DNA of 57,500 nucleotides from positions 128,478 to 185,977 of the forward strand of contig CAJNDS010000424.1 of assembly GCA_905221605.1 (NCBI GenBank), in the 5' to 3' direction. The translations under genes were made by a program, and so were the position numbers. Of the stretch, positions 26,101-38,100 are shown in pieces (the stretch's first letter is position 1; every line of letters starts with the position of its first letter). Source of the stretch: Symbiodinium natans (lineage: Eukaryota > Sar > Dinophyceae > Suessiales > Symbiodiniaceae). The notes under the pieces were generated by a model, which did not search any database, was not told where the DNA came from, and was given only the letters and a program-made list of their open reading frames with translations.

Positions 26101-29100
26101 TGGCGGCACTAGGCTCTTGGGGTAGTTACATGGCCCCTTAGTATGGGCCCTGAAAAGGGGACCTGTTGTGTACTCCTTATGCACCCGATACAACCCAGAG
26201 GCCCATACTTCAGAACTCTTCAATTACCCTAAACCCTAAACCCTAACTCGAGGGGGTAAGGGAATATATTAACGGCCCCGATAGCTACCCTTAGATAAGC
26301 TTCTAGGATGTCCAGGGTTGATGAATTTGGGAGGTGAGGGCTTAGGGTTCTGAACCCCTTTGGGGTGCTCAGCGTCCCTCTTGAGGTTCAGGGTTTACGG
26401 TTGTAGGGCTTAGGGTTTAGGGTTTAGGATTTGGGGTTTAGGGTTTGGGGTTTAGGGTTTAGGGTTTAGGGCTTAGGGTTTAGGGTTTAGGGCTTTCAGC
26501 TCGAGGCAACTGGCCGTCAGAGATGTCCTGGGTCCCGTGGCTTCCATTCAGATGACGACCCCGACCTGTCGGGACCTATAACTAGGGCACCCTTCTAGCC
26601 CTAATGCAGTCCCTATGCAGCTCCAAAATGGGGGGCTAGTAGAAGGGGGAACATCCCGAGATAGAACCCCGAGAGTGGATCCTAGAGTCCTGTCAGCCTA
26701 AGATTCAGAGACCTGCGAGGCAATTTTTTTCGAACCCTCGGAACAACCCAAACCCAAAGCCCCTAACCCTAAACCCCAAACCCTAAAACCCAAAAGCCCC
26801 GAATGTAAAGGTGTTCCTAAGCCCCCTACAAACCCCGAAAGCACCGTCAAAAGAAAAGCTAAGTGGCAAACCCAAAGGCCCTGCCTTGACCAGTTTAGGG
26901 TTTAGGGGTTTAGGGTTTAGGGATTTGGGGTTTAGAGTTTAGGGATTCAGGGTTTAGGGTTTAGGGTTTAGGGATTAGGGGTTTAGGGTTTAGGGTTTAG
27001 GGTTTAGGGTTTAGGGTTTAGGGTTTGGGGTCAGCTTGCTGCCAGGTGTTGTGGTCATCCAGCGGTCAGGCCGGGTATCTGTGAACACGATGCCGTCGGC
27101 CGTTGTTTTTTGGACCGGTTAAGCAGAGCTTTAACAGTCCTTAATAGGGATTATAGTACCCCTTTAGAATCCCTACTAGAATCCCTAGTATAATTCCGAT
27201 GAAGGACACTCCCAAAATTGGTTTATGGGGTTTATAGGCTTTAGGGTTCAGGGTCCCTATCCTTTTATGGCCCTTCTGCTACCTTAAGGATCTTTAAAGA
27301 TGTTCCCCAAGACCCAACCTTGAGGGCCCAAAGTGCAACCCCTGGACTTGACTAGACCCTCAGCTTAAAGGGTTCTTAAGGGAGGGTCTAGGGTTTAGGG
27401 TTTAGGGTTTAGGGTTTAGGGTTTAGGGTTTAGGGGGGGTTTAGACCCAAGGTTCCCTAATCCTCCCCACTACTAAGGCTCCCCAAGCTTCCCCAAGGTT
27501 CCCTAGGTACCTACCCCCCATGAACTCCTCGCCCTTAAGAAGCCTATAATCAGCCCAAAATCCAACACCCTAAACCCTAAACCCTGAACCCTGAACCCTA
27601 AACCCTGAACCCTAAACCCTAAACCCTAAACCCTAAACTCTGAACCTGAACCCTGAACCCACCCTGAACCCTAAACCTAAACCCTAAACCCTAAGCCCTG
27701 AATCCCTAAACTCTAAACCCTAAATCCCTAAACCCTGACAACACGCGGCCAGGAGATCCTGAGCTCGGCATCGGGGACCTTCCCCGTGAATTACCAGTTC
27801 CGGGTGCCAGGTGGGCCTCTCGCGGGGTTTAGCGTTTAGGGGTTAGGGTTCAGGGTTTAGGGTTGAGGGTTGAGGGTTTAGGGTTTAGAGTTTAGGGTTT
27901 AGAGTTTAGGGTTTGGGGGTTTTGGGCGTTAGGTTCAGAACTTGTGCCTCAATAGGGAGGTGACGTCAGACATGAAACCCTAAACCCTAAACCCGAAACC
28001 CGAAACCCTAAACCCTAAACCCAAAACCTAAACCCTCAACCCTACACTACCCTAAACCCTCAGCCCTAAACCTTAGAGGCTTTTATGATCCACGGGGGCC
28101 CTGGTCCTCAATGGATTCGGGCCCCATGCCAAGACAGAGCTCATGTTAGTGGCCCTGTAAGCCCTTATGAGCCCTCAACTTCCTGGTTTAGGGTTTAGGG
28201 TTTTGGGTTTTGGGTTTTGGGTTTAGGGCTAGGGTTCAGGGTCCTTTATGGGGTTTCCGAAATTAGGGGTACCCTTTTTGGGGTCCCGTTAAGGGGGATG
28301 CTATTCTATTTGGGTGCTGTTATTTTGGGAAATACCCATATATCGTTCTCACGAAGCCCTACACCTTTAGATCCTTAGACCCTGAGACCGTTGGACCCTG
28401 AGACCCTTAAATCCTAAACCCTAAACCCTCAACCCTAAACCCTAAACCCTTAGGCCCTTAGATCAAGGAACAAAAGGAGGGAACCTCATAAGGGACCTTA
28501 GGGGTTCATTGGGGCTTACTTAGGGGCTACTTACGTATATAGGGACCTATATAAACCCTAAACCCTAAACCCTAAACCCTGAACCCTAAACCCTGAACCC
28601 TGAACCCTGAACCCTGAACCCTGAACCCTGAACCCTGAACCCTAAACCATACATAAGGGTTCTACAGGGGAATGAGATCAAGGGCCCCTTTCTCGGGGCC
28701 CCTCCTTATACACCTTAGTCAGACCCCGACAACTCGAGGTACCGCCAGCTCGAACTCCGGCAACGTCCACGTGGCTTTGTCATAGTGGGAGAACATGTTG
28801 CCTTTTTAAGAGTACTTAAACTCAATAAGGAATATACATTTACAGCTTTAAGGGTACTTAAACTCAAGAAGGAACATAAGTTTACATTTTTAATGCTATC
28901 CCAACTATGAACGAGGTGGATGGAGACATGATCTACGTGACCTTGCCATCCGGCGCGGCTCCCACAGGCGAGGGTGGTCTCGCGCGGTAGGTTTAGGGCT
29001 TTGGCGTTTTAGGGCTTTAGGGCTTTAGGGCTTTAGGGTTTCAGGGCTTTAGGGTTTTCGGGTTCTAGGGTTTTAGGGTTTTAGGGTTATCGGGTATAGG

Positions 29101-32100
29101 GTTTAGGGCCTAGGGTTTCTAGATACAAGTCCCCTAAACCCTGAAACTGGCAAGCGTGTTGTAGTATAGTGGGGGGATGCTAGCAACAAAGCCCTACTCC
29201 ATTTGGGCTCCTAACGTTGCACAGAACTACCCATGAACCTTCAACTAGAGTTTCGGGTTTCAGCGGACCTGCTGGAGCACTGAAAGGCTCAGGGACCTTC
29301 GCAAGTAGGTTTACGTGGGACTATCAGCACTGGAAGCTGCATTCTCCGAAATGGAACCTGGCTTGTAATCCTAAATCCTAGGCCCAAATCCTGAGCCCTT
29401 AGCCCTGAACCCCACCCTACACCCTAAACCCTAACCCCTAAACCCTAACCCCTAAACCCTAACCCCTAAACCCTAACCCCTAAACCCTAACCCCTAAACC
29501 CTAACCCCTAACCCTCAAACCCTAAACCCTAAACCCTAAACCCTAAACCCTAAACCCTAAACCCTAAACCCTAAACCCTAAACCCTAAACCCTAAACCCT
29601 AAACCCTAAACCCTAAACCCTAAACCATAACCCCTAAACCCTAAACCCTAAACCCTAAACCCTAAACCCTAAACCCTAAACCCTAAACCCTAAACCCTAA
29701 ACCCTAAACCCTAAACCCTAAACCCTAAACCCTAAACCCTAAACCCTAAACCCTAAACCCTAAACCCTAACCCGAAACCCTAACCCGAAACCCTATATAA
29801 ACCCCAAACCCCTAAACCCTGAACCCCACTTCTTTACATGCCGAGCCCTTGAGCACCGCGAAAGACAGGTGCAGACCAGATCCTGGCGCAGTCCAGGCCG
29901 TGTCGATGTGTTTGGGTTTAGGCTTTAGGCTTTAGGCTTTTGGCTTTAGGCTTTAGGCTTTAGGCTTTAGGCTTTAGGCTTTAGGGTTTAGGGTTTAGGG
30001 TGCAGGGGAGGGATGTTGGAGGACAGATGAGTTCTAGTGTGTCAGGGGGGTTCCAGTGCATGTGAACTTCTGGGCTTAGCTAGTTGGTCTTGCTTGCAAC
30101 GCGCCCACCTGCTCAGGCTGAATTCGGGCAGTACATCAGTACCACTATGGGCACGGGGCCCATGTTTTGGGAAGCAAGTGCGAGCAAGTTCTTCAGTGTC
30201 ACGTGATGCGGCCAACAGCTTCCCAGTCAAGTCGACGCGCAGTTGTGCCAAGGTTGCTCTGAGTGATTTCGCGCCACCTTCCACATACCCGACATCCATT
30301 CAGTTTCAAGACACGGATGCAGGCGCACCCTAAACCCTAATTAGACCCCAAGCCCTAAACCCTAAACCCTAAACCCAGTGCTGGGTCGTTCTCTTTCACC
30401 CCCGAAGTTCGCAAGAAGCCTTTTGGGAAGCCCCGGGTCGTGGGGTTTGTTAGGCTTCAGGGCGCACACCCCCCTTTTCATTTTATTTTTGGCGGGGGGG
30501 GGGGGGGTTATTGTCGTACGGAACCTTTTTGTATTGGTTTAGGTTTTCGAGTTTCGGGCTTAGGGAATGGGACCGTCAATTGGAAGTCCATGTATGCTGC
30601 CAGGTGCCGCAGCGATCGCCGGTGTGATTACCATCGGAAGGGCGGCAGATGAATCTTCCATTCTTGGCTACAAGGTGTACTTTGGCAGTGCTGCCCTCGG
30701 CATTTTGCATGTGCGCAATGCAGCTTACTGCCCGACACCTGCGAGCCCCTCAACCCTAAAGCCCTAGATAAGCCCTAGATCCCAACCCTGTAGATCCCCA
30801 AAACCCAGCCCCTAAACCCCTAAACCCGAAACCCTTAACCCCCAAACCCCTAAGAACCTAAGCCCTAAACCCCTAAGAACCTAAGCCCTAAACCCCAAAT
30901 CCCTAAACCCCAAATCCCTAAACCCTAAACCCTAAACCCTAAATCCTAAACCCTAAACCCTAAACCCTAAACCCTAAACCCTAAGCCCCAACACACCAGG
31001 CAGTGCGACTGAGAAACTTCCTCCTCCCGCTCTGCCCGGCCTTCATTACAAGCTCTTCGTGTTTCCGCAGCCAAGTGACTGCAGTGAGTGGGTTTAGGGT
31101 TTAGGGTTTAGGGTTTAGGGTTTAGGGTTTAGGGCTTAGGGCTTAGGGCTTAGGGTTTAGGGTTTAGGGTTTAGCGTTTTGGGTTTAGGGTTTGAGGTTG
31201 TAGGGTGTAAGGTTCAGGGCGTGTATCAGTGTACGCGCGGCGAGTGCGGCTTTTCTTTAGATTTGGGGTCGCGCTCCCCATCGCGCGCTTGCATAGCTCA
31301 GTAGTCCCACCCCCACCCGAACTATTCTCCTTTGAGGATTTAGGGTTACCGGGGGCTTTCTTGAATTTCAAATGCTCCTGCCCAGGCACAAAAGGAGGCT
31401 GAGGGCTCGAACTCCTCAGCCTGAGAAAGACTTAGGATTTTCACCAGGGTCACACTACAACACGCGGGCTGTCGTTTCCCTTGCCGGAAGGATCCCACGA
31501 TGTCCCAGGGGGGCAGGGCAGCCGAGGCAAAGCCAAAGGATCTGGGGTCTCAGTAGATACATCGAAGCTGCTGTGAAAGTTGGGATGCAGTAGCCTCTTC
31601 GAAAGCTTCGTGAAATGCAAAGAGCAGCTATGGCCCGACTGTGGAGGGCAGGCGGCAAAACCACCCGAACCCACCCCTGTTAGCCTAAGCTCAAGTCAAT
31701 GCCTACTTCCAAAAAAACTGCTTCCGTCCAGTGTGGTATACGATGGTACGCCAGAAGGCACTTTGGTGCAATCGATGCCCTGAGTTGCTGGCCGGGCGAA
31801 CGACCCGTTTAAGGTTTAGGCATGGGCTTGGGGGTTCGAGGAGTTTGGGATCATCTAGGGGTGTGGGCTCTTGGGTTCGGGGCGTGGCTTTAGGGACTTT
31901 TTTTTTGGTGTTTCGGGTTTAGGGTTTAGGGTTTAGGGTTTAGGGCCACAACACCTCCGTGGCTTTGGAAATTTGTTGGCTGCATGGGCCCGTAACTCTG
32001 AGGGTTAAGTTCCGACTCTGCCCAGGGGCAGCTCGGTGCCTTCCCTCGATGGCCGAGTGCCAACCTCCGAGGGCATCCACGCCGCTCTGGATTTCGAAAG

Positions 32101-35100
32101 GCGCGCGTGCCAACAACGCCTCATATTCTTCATATGTCAAGCTTTCCGGTGTTGAGGGCATGAAGGAAGAGGGTTCATACTGGTGTCCTTAAACCTGAGC
32201 CCCAGGCCCTAGACCCCTAGAACCCCCAAACCTGCCCAAAAGCCCCGAACTCCAGTTATGCCCGAAATCCTCGAAGGTTGAAGGGCTGTGTCTCTACGCG
32301 TGCATGCGTGCAGGGCCAGCGGGTTGTAGGGCCTGCAAGGCTTAAGGCTTTTTGGTTGGGCTTAGGATTTAGTTTCCCCTAAGCTCTACTAAGCCCTAAA
32401 CCCTTTATAAACCCTAAACCCTGAAGGTCCTTGGGGCCCCCAGAACCCTTGAGCTTTAGAGTTCGAGTTTCATGGAAATTGGGAGGCTATACCGCGGAAG
32501 GTCTGCAGCCCCTAAGCCCTAAACCCTAGAACCCCCGAACCCCAGAGGCTAACCCTAAACCCTAAACCCTAAACCCTAAACCCTAAACCCTAAACCCTAA
32601 CCCGTAAACCCTAAACCCTAAACCCTAAACCCTAAACCCTAAACCCTAACCCTAACCCCTAAACCCTAAACCCTAAACCCTAAACCCTAAACCCTAAACC
32701 CTAAACCCTAAACCCTAAACCCTAAACCCTAAACCCTAAACCCTAAACCCTAGCCCTAAACCCTAAACCCTAAACCCAATCTTAGACTTGCCAGGAAAGA
32801 CTTTGGCGCCCCGGGGGCTTTTGCCACCGGCTTCGCCATCCGATGGACGGGCTTCCTGCACATCGCGATCCTTGGTTGCTGGGGTTTTGGGTTTAGGGTT
32901 TAGGGGTGTTGGGGTTTAGGGTTTAGGGTTTCAGGTTTAGCGTTTAGGGTTTAGGGGTTAGGGTTTCAGGTTTAGGGTTAGGGGTTTAGGATTTATGGTT
33001 TAGGGGTTCGGGATATGCCATGACGAACTTTTTAGGGGCATTCTTGGCAGCTTCTTTATTTGTAATCGTCGCCCCCGGCCCGGCCCGAAGATCTAGAAAA
33101 ACCCGTGGAAGGCTTGTCTACAGGGAGACCCCCTTGAAGGGTCAATTCAAAGGGCCCCTAATTCAGCCCCTAAGCCCTCAAACCCCAACCCCCCCCCCCC
33201 CCCCCCCCCGCCCCCCGCCCCTAAAACCTTCTTTTTTCCTAAGCCCTCAAACCCCAATACCCCCCCTAAAACCTCTTGTTTTGTGCTTCTGCGGCCTTGT
33301 GTGCAGAGCAAAGGATCCCGGGCACGTACTACTTCCAGGCCTTTGCAGATGGGTGCAAGGCCGGGATGCCTAGGGCTGCTAAGGTCAAGGTTGGGATGCT
33401 TCCCCTTGTACTAACAGCCCCTAATAGGGATGGTAACAGGGGGTACTAAAATCCCCATTAAGAAGGGGGGAGGGGGCAAGGGGGAGTAATGGCGGGTTGG
33501 GGGTGGGGGGGGGGGTGGGGGGGATGGGGGGGGGGGGGGGCGGGGTTGAGGCTCAGGTTTTTTTTTTTGGGGGGGGGGATTGGGGTTGCAGGATGTTTGT
33601 TTGGGGGGGTTTCGGGGCTTAGGACCGGTTTGCAGGTTCCAGAGCTTTGCGGATTTTTAAGGGTTTCAGTTGGGATGTGCCCCCCATATACTAACAGTCC
33701 TTAGTAGGGATTATGGTAAGGGGTACGAGAATCCCAATCTAGGACTCTTGGACTCTTGTGTGAGGGGAAACAATTCAAGGTTTCAGGTTTTAGGGTTTAG
33801 GGTTTAGGGTTTGGGGTTTAGGGTTCAGGGTTTAGGGTTTAGGGTGGTCCCGATCGCGTAGGTCTACTTGCACGGGGACGTGCTGATCGACGATGCCGGC
33901 GGCTCAGTACCTGGTTCCTGCTTGCGCTGGGTTTGGGGCTCGGAGCCCCTCAACCCGAAACCCTAAACCCCAAACCCCAAACCCGAAACCCTAAACCCTA
34001 AACCCTAAACCCCAAACCCTAAACCCTAAACCCTAAACCCCCCAACAAACCCCCCTAAAGAGCCACAACGTCCAGGAGTTCATCGGGACCAACGCAAGCT
34101 GGAGCTCCGGGGCCAGCACCTTCTTGGCGCAGCTAGGACCTGGAGTAGGCCCTTGTTTCCTTTTTTTTAGGTTTAGGGTTTAGGGTTTAGGCTTTAAGGT
34201 TTAGGGTTTAGGGTTAGGGTTTAGGGCTTAGGGTTTAGGGTTTGGGGTTATTCCTAGGTTACTCCTGAGTCTAGGCAGGGCAAGCACGCGCTGCAAGTCG
34301 ACTACGCCTTCCCGTGGGCGCCCGGGCGCAATTTAGGGTTTTAGGGGTGTAGGGTTTGAGGGTTTAGGGTTTTAGGGTTTAGGGTTTAGGGTTTCGGGTT
34401 TAGGGTTTGGGCTTGCAAGGCTTGCAGGGCTTGCAGGGCTTGCAGGGTTTGCAGGGTCTGCAGGGTTTGCAGGGTTTGCAGGGTTTAGGGTTTAGGGTTT
34501 AGGGTTTAGGGTTTAGGGTTTAGGGTTTAGGGGGTAGGGTTTAGGGTTTAGGGTCACAAATCCGAGGCGCCAGCGACTCCCGAGGGCACCATGGTCCTGT
34601 ACTACTGGGGCGCGGACTCAAACGACATGTGGATGAAAGTGCCCCCAGCCAAGTGCCTCAGCTTATTGGAGCCCACAAAACAAACCAAGAGACCCCTACG
34701 ATAGCCCTAAACCCTAAACCCTAAACCCAAAACCCTAAATTTGAAGCCCTAAACCCGAAGCCCTAAACAATGAAAATCCTCAGAGAACCCGCAACCCTCA
34801 ACCCTAAACCCTAAACCCTTGAATTCCTCGGCCCTTTGCGGCTTCTTGCCAGAAGCTTCAGGGTACACTTGGGAGGTTCATGGGTACTTGGTAACCCCAA
34901 ATTATACGTCCACTTATAACCTGCTTAGAGGACTTTGGGGGGGCTTATAAGTTGGGATATTCCCCCTTATACTAACAGTCCTTAATGGGGATTATAACAG
35001 GGGGGAATGCCATCCCAAGGAGCTGTTTGTATAGGGGGGAAGATCCCAACTTACAAGCACAGTTATACGTGGGGCTACAGGTACCCATGAAGCTCCAAGC

Positions 35101-38100
35101 AGAAATAGGGATGCCCAGGCTCTCTTATGGCGTGAACGAGACGGATTGGGTGGCCTTCGTCAGTGTCTCTGAGCAAGGCTGAAACCCCAAACCCGCAACC
35201 CTAAATTTGAAACCCTAAACCCGAAACCCCTACACCCCCCCCCCCCCCCCCCCTAAACCAGCAGCTAAGGATGCGAGTGGCTTCAGCCCCGGACATTTCT
35301 AGACCCCACCAGTCCACATTCTTGAGAAGAGTGCTGTACTTGTGTGCCTGTTGGTGTCTGTGTGTCTCTGTGTGTCTCTGTGTTCCCGCGTTTTGCGGCC
35401 CAATTCGACCGGGAGAGGCGACCCCTTGGCGGTGGACTTGCCGAGCACACCTCTGCCGGAGAATGCAAGCCACCTCCTGGCTTTTGGCTCCTCGAGCACT
35501 GGAGCGGCTTGACACGCAAGTTGACCCGAAGTAGTTTAGGGTTTTAGGATCAATTGGGCTTGGGATCCGTGATGAGCCATGTCCTTTTTGATGCTCAAAG
35601 AGAAGCTGGTGTTTCGCCTGACCTGCAGGAGAGTTTTGGTCCCTAATGTCGGGGCCTACTTAGCATGGATGCTTGGGAGTTTATCGTGGAGCTACATTAG
35701 ATAGGGTGAATTGATATGGTGAGGCTGGTTAGCGATTCGGCATCTGTACCGGACTGCCACCTAAGGATAGCTATCAGCAGCTGGGCAGCAAGCAGAGGGG
35801 CTGTTGCTGGAGTCGGGAAGAGACCCGAAGCCCGGACCTGAACCCTAAACGGAAGCCCTCAACCCAATCCCCAAACCTGCAAGCTCCTAAACCCCTAAGC
35901 CCTCAAAGCCTAAACGTCGTTTCCACCCTTTGGTCTTGGGAGCCAACCCTACTAGCAGCCGTTGGTAGTAGCATGATCTTTGCCAAGGTTCTTACTTACC
36001 CAACCTTCATGCTCATTTTGTTATTGCCATCATGAATATGATTGTTGTTGTAAGTATAATTAGTCTCAGTATCAGCCTTAGCATTTTTGTTCTTATTTGC
36101 CATCAATACCATGATTGTTATTGAATTTCATTGTTGTCATTATTGGTCTTACTGCTGACCCTAAACCCTAAACCCTAAACCCTGAACCCTAAACCCTAAA
36201 CCCTAAACCCTATTGTTATTCCACACCCTGGCAGCCCGGGTCCGCTGGACCAAGTAGCAGCTCTAAGGTTTGTGGGGCCACCTTCTACTAACAGCCCTGA
36301 ATAGGGATTATAAATAGGGGGGACCCTAAACCCTAATTCCAAAACCCTAACCCGAAACCCTAAGCCCTAAACCCAAAACCCAAAACCCTAAACCCTAAAC
36401 CCTAAACCCTAAACAACCCTAAACCCCAACATAAGGGGGAACATCCCAAGCCCTAAGGTTTGCGGCCACCCCGGTCGTGGACCTCGTGCTACCCATGGCC
36501 TTGGCCTCCAATGCTGCTGGGCGCGCGAGACGACGGAAGCCTTAAAGCCCTAAAACCCAAACCCGGCCGTAAAATCTGAGCCCTAAATCCTAGCCCGAAA
36601 CCCTCAACCGTAGCCCTAAACCCTAAGCCCTAACCCTAAACCCTAAACCGCAATGGGGTCGGGTGTTGGCTGTCGGCCTTTTTGCTTTGCAAGAGTTTGT
36701 GGGATGTGGGAGGGGGGTTCTTAGCAACCCAGTGAACCCCCAACACTGAGAGTTTCTTCGGGTACAACAGGGAACCAGAAACCCCAAACCCTAAACCCTA
36801 ATCAGCCCTACTCTTAATACAAGCTCTTTCGCTGGCAGGGAATGCAGGCGAGGGATAGCAGCAGTGGCAACAGTAATAGCAGCAATGCTGACAAGAGATA
36901 AACGTGGGGGAAGGGGCCCCCTAAAATAGACCCCCGAATAGCAGGATCCCCTTAAAATAAGGACCCCAAGAAGGCACCCACATTATCGGAAACCCCCACA
37001 GAAGGAGAATAGACATAGGAGTAGGAGTAGTAAGACAGTAGATGGAGCAAAAATGCGATGTTAAGAAAACGCAGAATTGTGAGAATAAGGCTGAGCCTAG
37101 GATCACAACAAGGCTAAACATGTTAACAATCAAAAAGGATAATAAGAATAATGAGAAACATAAGGATAATAAGAATAGTAAGAATCGCAAGACCCAAAAG
37201 AATGATGAGAGTAATGAGAAAATAAGAATCATACGGGTATTATGAAGAATAAGAACGATACGAATAATAAGTACAATAAGAGCAAAGGAACAATACGTAC
37301 AATCAGAGCAAAGGAAAATCACAATAACAGCAATAGAGATACAAAAAGTAGCCTGAGTCACAAGAAAAGCAGGAATGACCCATTCCCACATCCCTTCCCG
37401 GGAATAGTAAGTTTATATCATGCATATTATATCACATAATCTACAGTATTATGTAGTGGATCATACTGTATTTGTGTTATTATATGACTCCTCGCCTTTC
37501 TCAGGTCAGCTTTGTTGACTCAGACCCTGCTGTTGGCCAATATGCCGGGCCCGTGACTTTCACGCGCGGACAAGACGAAGACACGATCACCCAGTACTTG
37601 CTCTACTGGGGTCAAAGCGCCCTGGGCCTGTTTTTATCCAGTCATCTTGTTGGTCTCAGTTTGTTCCTGGAGCGAGAATGTCGTTTGCGGAATCTGCCTG
37701 TCAGGTGAAACAATCCCTGCACTACATCTGGGCCCACTGGCCAGTGTCTATGTGGATCCTTCCTTCACGTGCACGCCATTCGTGGGATATTTCACCGGTG
37801 CTATGCCTCTGACCTCCACCTGGACTTTCGTGGCAAATGCGTACGCGCTTGACTCGCCAGAGGTTGTCGCCTTTCAGCAGGGCTGCCAGCAGCACTGCCT
37901 GACCATGCCATCGTGTTCTGGCTTCGCCATGTACGTGTACACGGACTCACAGTCTGGCTGTGAGTACTACGGCGTCGACATTGGCATGGGCTTTGTTCAA
38001 AACGTGTCTTATGGAGGCCTCTCCACACTGTGCCAGAAGACATCGATCCTGGGAGCCTACGGCACGCTGCAGCTCCCAGCATCGGCGGCGCCTTCTGGCA

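Larger units (their letters stand above)
28987..30242 (+). other. Long intron dominated by CCCTAAA array
   Basis: Includes GGGCTTTA variants (29000-29100), a D-type right end (about 29235-29255) and the largest telomere-like array of the window (29400-29820), followed by a GGCTTTA block. A possible short exon at about 29263-29310 ([13 protein letters not shown]) is not supported by a join. The open frame 30037-30242 lacks module motifs. Confidence 0.5.
35504..37504 (+). other. 2-kb stretch without a firm exon
   Basis: Holds CCCTAAA arrays, an F-type element (about 36268-36449), an E-type element (36906-36998) and AT-rich AATAAGAAT-like simple sequence (37040-37350). A weak exon candidate at 36458-36530 reads [20 protein letters not shown] after CTAAG|G. 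It is preceded by a near-duplicate of its own first bases at 36265-36280. Confidence 0.45.

Noticed and set aside
29400-29820. A chromosome end (true telomere)
   Set aside because: The array is internal, imperfect, and followed by more gene exons; arrays of both orientations occur throughout the window.
36921-37391. 156-codon hydrophobic ORF on the - strand
   Set aside because: Lies on an E element and AT-rich simple sequence; the hydrophobic peptide is what such sequence gives by chance. No motif, no codon bias.
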